64,000 nt of DNA, from NCBI GenBank assembly GCA_949152475.1, contig OX424561.1, positions 29,010,481 through 29,074,480 of the forward strand, in the 5' to 3' direction. A program made the translations under genes and the position numbers. The notes below the pieces were generated by a model. The model did not search any database, was not told the origin of the DNA, and was given only the letters and a program-made list of their open reading frames with translations. Of the stretch, positions 47,060 to 58,833 are shown in pieces (position 1 is the first letter of the stretch; each line of letters opens with the position of its first letter). Origin of the DNA: Terebella lapidaria. Taxonomy: Eukaryota > Annelida > Polychaeta > Terebellida > Terebellidae.

Positions 47060-49004
47060 AGTATAGTATATAACACTAGTTTTATTAACATAAAACAGCC
47101 AATTTCTAGATGTGAAAATATCATAGAATCTTGGATGAACCGCAATATGAAAAATAACTCTTGTTAACAATTTACTTTTATCACAATTTTAATATGTAAT
47201 GCAAGGTATTCGATTACCAGACCTCGTATTGACGAGGTTGAACACGTTATTTTTCAAATTTATCTGGAATAACAAACCAATATATAAAGAAAAGGATCTA
47301 AAGGGAACCCCTGAAAAACTCAGTCGGGATATTGTTGTTCAACCTATCAGGAATGGGGGACTAAAAATGGTTAATATTTTTGATGTCCAGAAATCACTGC
47401 AGTTTAAATGGATATCACTGTTATGTATTAATGGTAACGGTGCTTGGCGTGTATTGCCAACGCGCTATTCAAACAAATTGGGCAAAAATTACAATGCTTT
47501 CAATATGAATACTAGTACCTCATACAAAAGTCTCAGGGGAATAGATGGGTATTTTCCAAAATTCCATAGACAGCTTCTGAAAGATTGGCTTGACACACCT
47601 AACAGGAATTCTGACCATACGCAAGGAAACAGTAGCCAAATTCTATGGAATAATGATCTGATTACATATAAAGGCAACACGTTATATCTTGGGAGATGGA
47701 TAGATAGAGGAATCATATATTTAAGCGATGTAATTGAAAATAGAAAAATCGTCGAATATGAGAAAGTAGCGGGTTTATTGGGCGATTCTCCTTTGACTCA
47801 ATTTCAATATAATATAGTAAAAATTGCTTTAAAGACTGATATATTGCAAGTCCTGCCAAAAAATGATAATAATACAATTTATTTCAATAATTTGCCAGTT
47901 GTGAATATCAAAGCCAAATTAGTACGGGATTTTTGTGTGCGTGATGTGTCGACCCGATATACGAAGTATTGGTTACAAAAATTTTTGATTTTGATTCTTT
48001 GTCGTCTTCGGAATGGGGTTTAGCGAGCGGGGTAACTAAAGAAGTATGATTAATTACGTTACAGTGGAAAATTTTGCATGGCATATATCCTACTAGATTG
48101 TTGTTGCATAAGATGAAAATAGCGGATTGTAATAACTGCCTATCGTGTAATGTATTAGATACAATTGAGCATTATTTTGTCACTTGTAGTTTAATCACAC
48201 CAATATGGTGCTTTGTAGAAAACGATATCGCAAAAATAACCGGTTGTCGAGTCAGTCTTAACGAACAAGTGAAGATAATAGATGTTGTAAACATAACAGA
48301 TGTATCATCGGAACTTGTGGTGAAAATAATATGCTTATATTGATTGCTAAACATTGTATTTCCGGCATAAAACAGACCAATTGTGTAAATATACGAATGA
48401 AGTATGAGCAAGCAAAAGTCATAAGAGGAATTATAATACAATAATACAGATTGGTTGCATATAATTGTATGAATTGTTTCTGAACAAGCACTTCTGAACA
48501 AGCACTATTGCATATATGAATAGGGTCAATTTTGTCAATTTTGTGATATTTATATGAAATTGTAATAACGTTGAACGAAGATTTCGGGGCAGCATTGGCG
48601 GCTTCAATATCAGAATCAACGTACCATATGAAATGTGAATTTTACGTTATTTTCATATTATATTGAGGTGGAATGCGAGTGGAAGATGAATGTATGAATC
48701 TATATAATTGTGTATCTACTACTATTTGTTAGTACTTGTAAACAAAAAAACAAAAACAAAACAAAGAAAAATTAATTGATTAGAAAAGTCGCAATTTGAG
48801 TTGAGCGTGTGTTATTTTTGACTTTCACAGAAAATCAGCCATGAAATACTATTTGCGCAGACTTTGTGAAACTATATGCGTAATGCATGGCAAAATATTT
48901 GCACATATTATTATATTTTTTATATTTTTTTCCTAATCTGCATTATTCATATTGCATGGGAAATTAATTCTCGATTCCACGCCTCTTGACTTCACAGTCA
49001 TGGG

Positions 49005-49705
49005 ATAAACTGTGTAGTCAGTGTGAGAGCACGTTGTGAGAGTGCGTTGTGAGAGCACGTTGTGAGGGCGCGTTGTAAGGGCACGTTGTGAGGGCGAGTT
49101 GTAAGGGCACGTTGTGAGGGCACGTTGTGAGGGCACGTTGTGAGGGCACGTTGTAAGGGCACGTTGTGAGGGCACGTTGTGAGGGCGTGTTGTGAGGGCG
49201 CGTTGTAAGGGCACGTTGTGAGGGCACGTTGTGAGGGCACGTTGTAAGGGCACGTTGTGAGGGCACGTTGTGAGGGCGCGTTGTGAGGGCGCGTTGTAAG
49301 GGCACGTTGTGAGGGCACGTTGTGAGGTCATTTGTGAGGGCACGTTGTGAGGGCACGTTGTGAGAGCACGTTGTAAGCTCACGTTGTGAGGGCACGTTGT
49401 GAGGTCACGTTGTGAGGGCACGTTGTGAGATCACGTTGTGAGGGCACGTTGTGAGGACACGTTGTTTGGTCACGATGTGAGGGCACGTTGTGAGGGCACG
49501 TTGTGAGGGCGCGGTGTGAGGGCGCAGTGTGAGGGCACGTTGTGAGGGCGCGTTGAGAGGGCACGTTGTGAGAGCGCCTTGTGAGGGCACGTTGTGAGGG
49601 CTAGTTTGAAGCCACGTTGTGAGGGCACGTTGTGAGGGCACGTTGTGAGAGCGCGTTGTGAGGGCACTTTGTGAGGGCTAGGTTGAAGCCACGTTGAGGT
49701 CACTG
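49005..49705. repeat. 13-bp minisatellite (GAGGGCACGTTGT), about 50 units
   Basis: Units GAGGGCACGTTGT with variants GAGGGCGCGTTGT, AAGGGCACGTTGT and GAGAGCACGTTGT; drift and a few longer units (TTTGAAGCCACGTT) toward 49700. As 13 is not a multiple of three, every minus-strand frame cycles through the same 13-residue peptide (VPSQRALTTCPHN), which explains several overlapping open frames of 60-160 codons. No sign that they are genes. Confidence 0.95.
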
Positions 49706-51640
49706 TGTGAATATAATACGATTACCGTTTAGCATCACCAAAATATCAACAACAAAACGGTGTTAAAACGAATTAGAAAATCAGTATAGTGATTGTGACA
49801 AGATGCATAGGCCTATATGTATATGATTGTTAGTTTGCATTATGATACAGTCATAATTTGCCCATGGTGTGACCAATGCCAGAAGCCTGGCACTTGGAGT
49901 TCTGATGCTCAATGTCTAATGGACCTGGACATGTGATTGGCCCCTGAATCAATGTGCTGAGGTAAGTACACATTTTGACCATTGGAGGCTCCGACACCAG
50001 ACCATGAGGGTCACTGATTTTTCCATGACGACATCCAAAGACACGAAGGTAAGAGATACTTATACATATTATTCATACCTGGTATTATTATATCCAGTAA
50101 TGTAGTATATTATGGCTAGATTTGAACATGCAAGTATGGAATTTAGAATGGTTTGGTAATTTCCTTATATATTGCTTTTCAACTTATTGCTTTTTACCTT
50201 TAAAGCACATGCTCTGGCTGCCATCTTGGGTAATTTCAGTTGTTTGCCTCTTCAAAGTATTTCTGAAGGTCAATACATGTGGAGTCAACTGTAATCATGT
50301 TGTTACAATATTTCAGGAAGTTACAGATATATATACAGTTTTGAAAACCTTGATGTGTTCGTCCCCAAGATGGATACATTGTATGTTGGGTAAGGGCAAA
50401 TTGATCCTGAAAATCATGTCACCACCGTAGATTTGAGAGCCCTCCTTAATTTTGCGTCCGTTTAAGTTCGAGTTTTCACGATATGGACATGTTTGCAGCA
50501 TTTTAATTTCGCGTACATGTATTAAAATATCAAAACATGGGTTGTGAAAGAAATGATTCGCGTCCAGGATATTCGCGTTTCAAATAAAAATGCAAACTTC
50601 GCGAATATTATCTCACGCGAAAAATGAAGAGGTTTACAATATTCCATAGACCCAGAGTTTATTTTCTGAGTCATCTGTAAGTGGTGTTTCTTGCGAGCCT
50701 ACTTGTGCATGTGAATGTCTTAGGGCTGAAAAAATGCAATTGATATATTCCGAGGAAAATGATCGATATACCGCGCCGTCACATGTCAATAATAAGGACT
50801 CTATATGGGTATGAGAGATCATTTTATATTCGAAAAACATAGCAATATACACCGATCTGTGTATCTCACCGCACACACCGTACATAACAAAAAAGTTGCT
50901 ACATGTACATGCAATAACTGCACCAAAATATATCAATTGCATCTTCTGTATATTAGAATTGTAAAGAATAGTAATTGTAAAACCACTTCAGCGTATATAT
51001 ACATGTATGTAAACCAATAACATTGCAGTTTTACATCAACATGTACTGTGACTACCACAATATTTACGTGAGCAATATCTATGTATACATAAATCAAATA
51101 ACGATGTGAACGTTAGTTATTCAATATTGAATTAATACTACCGTACACCTAGTATCGAATTCATTGAAATCACACTGACCATTCATATCGGTAAATGCGC
51201 CAAAGTACATCATTGTTCAAAATTCCATGAAACGAAATCTTTCAATAACAAAATTTATGTACTATACTTAAGGTCATGATGGGATAATCACTTCTTATTG
51301 ATTATTGAAATAATAATACATGTAAGAATGAATACACTGAAATCACACTTACATACGTCACAGTATTCATAGTTTGAGTGCGAGATCAGTACATTTACAC
51401 ACCACAATTACACACCAAAATTACTCACAGCTAACGACATCAACATGGATCTAATTACAACAAAAGACTGTATATTAGTCTATCTAAGAGTGATACGCGA
51501 TCACGGTTTGTGATATTTCACTACGTTTTACATTCTAAAGTTATGTCGCACAATATTGATTTAGTCGTAGTAACTTGAATGTCTAGACTACGTGTACCTA
51601 CATGTACAAACGTACATGAAATCCACGATTCCCAGCCACC
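49706..51640. other. No gene recognised; 3' flank of PHYHIP-like gene A
   Basis: 49709-49770 is an end fragment of the TA-flanked MITE (TAGCATCACCAAAATATCAA). From about 50740 to 51640 the sequence resembles 58834-59580 (ATTCCGAGGAAAATGATCGA versus ATTCCGAGGAAATTGATCGA), showing that the 3' flank is part of the segmental duplication. Frames 50122-50430 and 50634-50942 have no motif. Confidence 0.6.
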
Positions 51641-54600
51641 CTAGCGCCATGTACGCATACCCAGACAGCAGTCGGAGCAATTATCGTTCTTCTTGAGCCC
51701 TACGCTGCCTCCGCTACGGCGACCGAACGAACGGACAGTGGTCAGTGGATCTTCCAGCTTCAAGTCGACGTCCTGTGTGAAGAATAGCTCTAGCCAATAG
51801 GACGGGCGCGAGCCGTACGGAGACGCCACGTAACACGTGGTCTCCTTGACGACGCGCGTCCGCGGTTGTGCACTGATGTCTAAGGTCGACCCTGATGATG
51901 AAGGTGCAGGGTCTTCTGCAGGTGGTGAGGTATTTTCTTCTGATTCCTCAGTATTTCCGTCGGAATCAAGGGAACCACTTTGGTCTTGATCCTGGCATTG
52001 GTCGAGTCGGGGTTTCTTCGTTGGTGGCTTCTCTTCTTCGTCATCACTTTCATCATCTAGGTCTCTCTTCGTGGCTCCGCCGTGTTCACCTGCTTTGTTT
52101 TCTTCGCCTTGTCCCGTGTCTTCAACTCCCTCCAACATAGAGACTTGGTTTTCTGCCTCAAGTCGGCCACCTGGCAAGATTTCATGCACGTGAATACCGC
52201 TGTCATCGCTGGACAAGGCGGCTTCAACTCCTGTGGCGATGAGATCAGAATACGTCACTGTGCTAACTTTGTCTTCGTTCCCGACATCTCCCGGTGTCGA
52301 TTCTTGGAGAGGTGACTCGTCGTTCGTGACCGCATTAGCATCTTTATCATCAACAGTTTCCCCATCGCTTGCCGTGGTGCCATCATCTCGACTGGCATCC
52401 TCTCCTGCATCAGTTGGGCCCTCGCACTCAGGATTAGGCCTACTCTCGTTGGAAGGTTCGGCCACCAACTTGACGACATCTCTCGTTGTCCAGTAGAAGA
52501 ATGGGTTGTCACTTGAACTCAACTCGATCAAGTGCTTCCGGCAGAAGTCATCCGCTTCAGAACCCGGACTTGTCATCACAATCTGTACATAGTGTGGATT
52601 CTCCTTATCACTGACGCAGTAGAAGTCTGAGAAGTATAAGTTCGGTGCTCGTTCTACCATCTTGCTAGCCAGGATCTTGAGGCGGGTGTCGCCGTAAGGT
52701 GACTCCGACGGTGGGCCGTTGTTCGCACGGGAAACGCTTGGGTTGAAGAAAAGACCCAAGAGGCGTCCGTTGATCGGGTTCTTGGGGTCGCCGTGGTTGT
52801 CTTTCATGTACATCTCCATGATATTGTCATGGTTTCTCTCGATGTTGTTGAAGTAGGCCTGACACTTCTCGCGACAGAACCACTCGCATTCGATGGGAGA
52901 GCATCCCTCTTTCCTCACGAATGCTCTAGCTTTCGCCAGCAAATCGTCGAGTTGCCGCAAGTCATATCGTTGATCTAGCAACAAAATAACATTGCCTACG
53001 ATTAAATAGCACTGCATGCCTATGTGTCGTATACCGTATAGGGCTGGAAAGTGGAAGTACTGATCGATGACAAATTCCAATGAATTTATTCGGACTGGGG
53101 ATAAGCACCTGACGCCTCCCCATCTTTTAACATGGGGTGCATTTAACATGGTGATTTTAAGTATATAAACGATGTCTTTAGTGTATTATAGTATCCATAC
53201 ACGATGAAGATATACAAAAACTGTTGTAAAAGATGAAAAATTGTCCAATTCCACAACATATCAAAGCTTCGAAGAGGCACTGAAAAAATTAGCCCAATGG
53301 GCTAGTAAGGTTACCAGAGAAATATACAGAGTTAAGCCGAGAAAGTTGAAAGTCAAATTCAAGGTGACCACTGAAATCGCCATATCTCTAACCTTGAAAA
53401 TGGGATCAAAGGTTAAATTCTAGATCACCAAACTATTCAGCATACATCATTTCCTATATGTTCACTATGGACCCCTAAGCTGTAAATTTTGATAATAAGC
53501 GAGATATAAGCCATTTAGTAATCTGACTTTGAAAATAAAATGACTGACCTTGAAATTTAGGTCAAAGGTCAAATTCAATATCATTAAAATATTCAGAATA
53601 TATCATTTCCTATATGTTCACAATTGATTCCTAAGCTGTAAAGTCGATAATAAGCAAGATATTAGCCATTTTGTCCTGTTGACCTTGAAAATGAGGTCAA
53701 AGGTCAAATTCAAGGTCATGAGAATTTTCAGCATATATCATTTCCTATATGTTCACAATTAATTCCTAAGCTGTAAAGTCGCTAATAAGCAAGATATTGG
53801 CCATTTTGTCCTGTGACCTTGAAAATAGGTCAAAGGTCAAATTCAAGGTCACGAGCATTTTCAGCATATATCATTTCCTATATGTTCACAATTGATTCCT
53901 AAGCTGTAAAGTCGCTAATAAGTAAGATATTGGCCATTTTGTCCTGTGACCTTGAAAATAGGTCAAAGGTCAAATTCAAGGTCACGAGCATTTTCAGCAT
54001 ATATCATTTCCTATATGTTCACAATTGATTCCTAAGCTGTAAAGTCGCTAATAAGCAAGATATTGGCCATTTTGTCCTGTGACCTTGAAAATGAGGTCAA
54101 AGGTCAAATTCAAGGTCACGAGAATATTCAGCATATATCATTTCCCATATGTTCACAATTGATTCCTAAGCTGTAAAGTCGATAATAAGCGAGATATCAG
54201 CAATTTTGTCCTGTGACCTTGGAAATGAGGTCAAAGGTCAAATTCAAGGTCAGGAGAATATTCTGCGTATATCATTTCCTATATGTTCACAATTGATTCC
54301 TAAGCTGTAAAGTCGATAATAAGCGAGATATTAGCCATTTTGTCATGTGACCTTGAAAATGAGGTCAAAGGTCAAATTCAAAGTCATGAGAATTTTCAGC
54401 ATATATCATTTCCCATATGTTCACAATTGATTCTTAAGCTGTAAAGTCGCTAATAAGCAAGATATTGGCCGTTTTGTCCTGTGACCTTGAAAATGAGGTC
54501 AAAGGTCAAATTCAAGGTCACAAGAATATTCAGCATATATCATTTCCTATATGTTCACAACTGATTCCTAAGCTGTAAAGTCGATAATAAGCGAGATATT

Positions 54601-55908
54601 AGCCATTTTGTCCTGTGACCTTGAAAATGAGGTCAAAAGTCAAATTCAAGGTCACGAGAATATTCAGCATATATCATTTCCTATATGTCCACAATTCATT
54701 ACTAGTCTCTAATTTCAATATTAAGTGAGATATTAGGCTTAATGTGTGCCATTATAAAGCATAGGAAAATTTAACATGGGAAAGTCACATTTGGGCCGAG
54801 TTTGGGCAAAAAATGGCCCACTTCAAGCGATTCAAGCGCAACGAAATTTATACATGTCACAGGGGTACATATGAGGAGTGTTTTTCATCAATAAGAAAAA
54901 AAAGTTACTGAACAGATTTTGAGAAAACGACCGTCGAAGTCCAAAATTGGCCATTTTTCGACGAAAACGGCCGCTCTGACCTTGAAACCAAGGTCAGAGG
55001 TCAAATTCAAGGTCACGACAATATTCAGCATATATCATTTCCTATATGTCCACAATTGATTCCTATAATCTCAATATTAAGTGAGATATTAGGCTTTAAT
55101 GTGTCCCATTATAAAGCATGGGAGAATTTAACATGGGAAAGTCCCATTTGGGCCGAGTTTGGGCCCAAAATGGCCCACTTTGAGCGATTCAAGCGCAACG
55201 AAATTCATACATGTCACAGGGGTACATATGAGGAGTGTTATGCATCAATAAAAAAAAAAGTTACTGAACAGATTTTGAGAAAACGGCCGCCAAAGTCCAA
55301 AATCAGGCATTTTTCGTCGAAAACGGCCGCCATTTTGAAAGAAATGCGAAAATCAAAAAACTAAAAAATACCTCCCTCTCGAAATATTTTTAGGCATTTT
55401 TGTGCAAAATTTCAGAAAAATTCGATCGTAAACTTTAAAGATAAAATTGTTGACGGACGACGACGACGACGGACGACGACGGACGACGACGCCGGACGCA
55501 TCGCCATGCCAATAGGTTACGGACATAGGTCCGGTAACCTAAAAACGGCACTTCGAATAAAGCCTTGCTCTAGCAAAATTGCCGGCAGACGGTCTGTTAT
55601 TCTAATGAATTTTGACACAAGTATACCTGCTTTGTACTTTCGCTAAAGTTATTTGACACAAGACATGTTATTTCAGCAGTTATTGACGTTGTTAGAAATG
55701 GGCGATAATTGGGTTTATCCTCGGCAATGCCTTATTCACGAATATTTCATTGGAATTTATCATCGATCATACTTCCGCTTTCCAGCCCTATTGTATTCAG
55801 ACGTACTTGTAAGTAACATTCACATACATGTACATTAGTATGCTATGGCCTATATTTGTTTAATATAAGCTTACTGTCGGGTAAAGGCGGTCCTGCTTTC
55901 GGTCGCAT
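51641..55908 (-). CDS. PHYHIP-like protein A (two exons, about 455 residues)
   Basis: Exon 1 55875-55908 (MRPKAGPPLPD, donor gtaagc) and exon 2 51641-52974 (acceptor CTAG) join in phase 1. The core matches the C-terminal domain of phytanoyl-CoA hydroxylase-interacting proteins: WFCREKCQAYF, YMKDNHGDPKNPINGRLLGL, FSDFYCV, HYVQIVMTSPGSEADDFC, NPFFYW, and at the end ELFFTQDVDL and CSDCCLG, corresponding to 'Y-T-D-P-V-D-L' and 'C-x-x-C' of the vertebrate proteins. The vertebrate N-terminal fibronectin III domain is absent. Between NPFFYW and the final strand lies an acidic, low-complexity insertion of about 215 residues with a basic KPPTKKPRL signal. Biochemical role unknown. The intron of about 2.9 kb holds a large repeat copy. 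Confidence 0.8.
53286..55540 (-). repeat. Long copy of the dominant interspersed repeat, in intron 1 of PHYHIP-like A
   Basis: Minus orientation. It ends in hairpins: AGCCCAATGGGCT at 53290 and a GGTTACGGACATAGGTCC..GTAACC stem at about 55514-55539. The interior from 53455 to 54710 is a tandem core of about ten units of 133-135 bp (CTGTAAAGTCG at 53636, 53771, 53904, 54037 and on). Most units carry AGGTCAAAGGTCAAATTCAA followed by GGTCA. A duplicated end segment (54720-55060 and 55080-55440) follows. Confidence 0.85.
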
Positions 55909-56896
55909 TCCGTATGGTATGATACGAGTATCTCCTCCACTAAAATCGTATTTAAAACGACACAATTGTCTCCGCAGTGCTGGTCTTCACAATATATAGT
56001 GATTGTCACACGAATCTCTCATAATTCGATTTGTTGATTGTTTTGGGAACTACGTTAGTTTCGGTTGTGATAGTTGGAAATCTATGGTCGATAGCGTCAG
56101 TGCGTGGATGGCATTTTGCCAGGATTTTTTTATACATAGGCCTACATATACAGTCCAATAATATTTGTGCGTGGTGTTTATTGGTTGTCGGTTGTCCTGA
56201 CATCCTCTGTCCAAGAAAAAAAAACTTTCATCGAATACTGATTCAGAAACGAATAAAAATGCATACCCTATTATAGACTACGCACAATAAGTTACTTGAC
56301 TATGAAATACTGCTGGCGTTAAGATGTGTGCACCGTGTATTACAGACTAAGTGTTGCACGTACGACTGGGAACACATATTAACCTAAAATCCACTAAACT
56401 GTCCAAGTGTGAGCTCAGAAATAGAGATGCACATTGGGGAAAAGGTTCGAACTGGTTTCATTCACACTTACATAATTGTTATACCCGATAACTACATGTA
56501 TACAGTGATAATGAATGACTCATCGAATTATCGTTGTTCGTGTTCAATACATGTATTACGTCAATGCTTATCGTGCCTTTTGACAAGTGGGTTTACCGGT
56601 AACAGTAATTATTCCCAATAGCTACAAGAAACAAAACAAAACAATAGATCGAACGTCATGTAACTACAAGATTACTAGATTTGCAGTGGGTTTGGCAATT
56701 TGTCAATAAATTTCAAAATACCATGTTTCGTTGTCTATCATTTTCTCAACACCTTCACTATATAGATAAGCCTAAATTGGACAGCACTTACAATATTCTC
56801 AAAGATTTGAAAGTCATTTTAGTCCTCGAATTGGTGAAATTGCTTTGATTTGGATTTGTCATTGCAATAAATTTTGGACGCATTGTTCGAGACAAA
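55909..56896. promoter_or_regulatory. Shared 5' region of the head-to-head pair A/C
   Basis: 988 bp between the start codons of A (minus) and C (plus). Segments are conserved with the B/D spacer: CCACTAAAATCGTATTTAAA near 55937 versus CCACTGAAATCGTATTTAAA near 61409, GTGCTGGTCTTCACAATA, GGCATTTTGCCAGG near 56110, and ATAGATCGAACGT plus CACTATATAGATAAGCC on the plus-gene side. Candidate bidirectional promoter; 'CACTATATAGATAAG' (56757, 63269) is a possible TATA-like site for the plus gene. Confidence 0.5.
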
Positions 56897-57347
56897 ATGG
56901 CGAGGACTGATTCCCCACTCCTCGATGGTAAGTATAGTTGAAAAGTGTTCAGTAAGCTCGCCAGGAAAGCGCCCAATCTCTACTTCTCCGATTTCTACTG
57001 CGTCAATTTCCAGAAAACGATACACTACGTGCAGCTAGTTATGACGTCAGACGGGTCGGAAGCCGATCGTTTTTGCCGACAGAAGCTGGTCGCTCTCAGC
57101 GCGACTGATCGCACGGAGAACCCGTTCTTTTTCTAAACGGAGACTGGCGGCGACGGCGGCAATGGACCTATATAAGTGCACATCCGTTTGCTCAGCGTGG
57201 AGGAAGCTCTGGATCGAGTTGATCTACACAGAGGACATTGACCTCACGGACGAACTGCCCTTGTCACCCGTGATGACCATCGGACGTCGCAGCGGTGGCG
57301 GCGTGGGCCTCTGGAAACACGTCAGCTGTGACGTGTGTACATTGTGA
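56897..57347 (+). pseudogene. PHYHIP-like C, broken copy
   Basis: Exon 1 56897-56927 (MARTDSPLLD, donor gtaagt) is followed after only about 20 bp of intron by the middle of exon 2 (KLARKAPNLYFSDFYCV). The intron's 3' part and the first 100 or so codons of exon 2 are missing. It reads HYVQLVMTSDGSEADRFC and ENPFFF, then a stop at 57134-57136. The C-terminal piece is in another frame (57162-57347): ELIYTEDIDL, IGRRSGGGVGL, CDVC. It lacks the acidic insertion seen in A and B. Confidence 0.8.
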
Positions 57348-57439
57348 ATTGGAAGTGACTGGTGAACTCCTAGCCCCAGTGCCTAACAAGTTCTTCCCTA
57401 AACTCAAAAATGGAGACTGAAAAGTATTATCGATGTATA

Positions 57440-57925
57440 TGTATTAGCTTACCGGCCCATTTGAGCCGATAAGCTATTGTCGTACGTCGTCCGTCCGGGT
57501 CTGTAATTTTTTTAGGTAACCAGACCTATGGTCCAATAACCTATTGGCATGGCATTGCGTCCGTCGTCCGTCGGCGTCGACATTTTTATCTTCAAAGTTT
57601 ACGATCGGATCTTTCTGAAATTTAATATCAACTTCAAGTTAGGATTCAAATGTGGACGAACAGCAAATGATATATGCCGAATATTCTGATGGCCTTCTAT
57701 TTGACTTTTGATTTCATTTTCAAGGTCACAGGACATAATGACTAATTTTTCTCTTATTATTGAGTTTACAGATTAGAGTCAATTGTGAACGTATAGGAAA
57801 TCATATATGTTGAATACTCATGTGACTTTGAATTTGACCGTGACCTTATTTTCAAGGCCACGACAAAATAGCTATTATGTATTGTTCGGCAACCTATCTT
57901 AGCCCTTGGGCTAATTTTTTGACAT
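57440..57925 (+). repeat. Compact copy of the interspersed repeat, with a second partial start
   Basis: A variant start (CTTACCGGCCCATTTGAGCC) lies at about 57449 and a regular one (GGTAACCAGACCTATGGTCC) at 57515. It contains two core units and the complete end CAACCTATCTTAGCCCTTGG then GCTAATTTTTT near 57920. At about 410 bp it shows the short form of the family with both hairpins. Confidence 0.8.
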
Positions 57926-58833
57926 GATGAATTTCCCCATAAATTTGTCAGAACATACCTTTGGCCAGTATTTAAAGATGCTTTTTTAATTTTTTTGATT
58001 GAATCGGTTTTGCCGATTTGGCAGCCGTTTATGACGAGCATGGCCAATTTTGGATTTCGGTGGCCATTGTCTTGAAAACTGTCTGATCAGTTTTGGGATT
58101 TCTATTTCAAAACATTCCTCTCATGAACCTCTATGACATGTATAAGTTTCGTTGCCCTTCAATCGCCAGTCTGCGTGTGGCGGCCATTTTGATTTTCTGA
58201 CGGGTCGACGAAAAATTATTTTGTCTCAAATCGAGTCACTATTCGTTTTAAGTTATTTTCAAGCCAATTTTTTCGGCCATTGAAAAACTTTTTGGACTTG
58301 AAAAACCCTTCATAATGGGAGCTGTGCGGAGAAAATTCCCAGAACACTTACAAATAGAGCCTAAGTATTGGCACATTCAAATGGGAAATCATATGTCACA
58401 GTTTGAATGGTGACCTTAATTTGACCTTCAATGACCTTATAACCCCCCCCCCCCGCGAATATCTGTCATTAATGAAGAAAACCTTTCAAGATGTAACTTG
58501 TTTCCGTATTATAGTCGGTACAGAAAATGTGTGTTTGGCAACATTTGCGAACATATTTTGACAATAGATTTGAAGATCAGTGTAACAGTTAATATTTTGG
58601 AAAATCAATACTCAATTCGCATGATTTGCCTTTAAGCTACAGCACCCTTGGTGCTATGTTTTCATTTAGATGAGCTTTAAATGAATCTACATGTAAAACA
58701 TTTTAAAATGAACATGTGTCATGGACGAGAAGCCACGTGGTTATTTGTTGTGATTCTGGTGAGATTTAATAAAGAAATATACACCCGTTTTAGGTTTTTT
58801 GTGAATGTCATGGGATTGAAATAAAACGCGAGT
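57926..58833. repeat. Degraded repeat (57926-58450), C tract, unrecognised sequence
   Basis: Family phrases in order (GCAGCCGTTTATGACGAGCA, GACATGTATAAGTTTCGTTG, TTTGACCTTCAATGACCTTA), then a C tract at about 58443-58454. From 58470 to 58833 I see no gene or repeat. Confidence 0.5.

Larger units (their letters stand above)
40537..47101 (+). mobile_element. DIRS-type tyrosine-recombinase retroelement, whole-looking
   Basis: Has the DIRS layout: terminal inverted repeats, gag-like frame, reverse transcriptase/RNase H, tyrosine recombinase, and an internal complementary region that repeats the joined ends. No target duplication, as usual for the family. It is markedly more GC-rich than its surroundings. 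It looks whole, with no obvious break, and the inverted repeats are identical over 148 bp, so the insertion is young. It sits inside an older LINE. Confidence 0.92.
40027..48772 (+). mobile_element. Tx1/L1-like LINE, 5'-truncated, interrupted by the DIRS-type element
   Basis: Target duplication TAATTGATTAG at 40016-40026 and 48773-48783 encloses LINE sequence 40027-40536 and 47102-48772 (about 2.2 kb without the insert). The left part reads CGIRQGCPISPHCFIVACEI and ILQYADDTTLIL, the reverse transcriptase motifs. The right part (47199-48020) reads FFKFIWNNKPIYKEK, then QPIRNGGLKMVNIFD, then after a frame change KMKIADCNNCLSCNVLDTIE HYFVTC, the usual C-terminal cysteine/histidine region. An A-rich tail (48748-48771) precedes the duplication. 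The RT part has frame breaks after 40327. Dead copy. Confidence 0.85.

Noticed and set aside
48933-49703. Overlapping minus-strand frames as repeat proteins
   Set aside because: Produced by a 13-bp minisatellite in which all minus frames give the same peptide.
49860-50430. Two possible exons around GGTAAGTACA at 49971 and GGTAAGAGAT at 50048
   Set aside because: Donor-like words only; no recognisable protein and no matching acceptors in phase.
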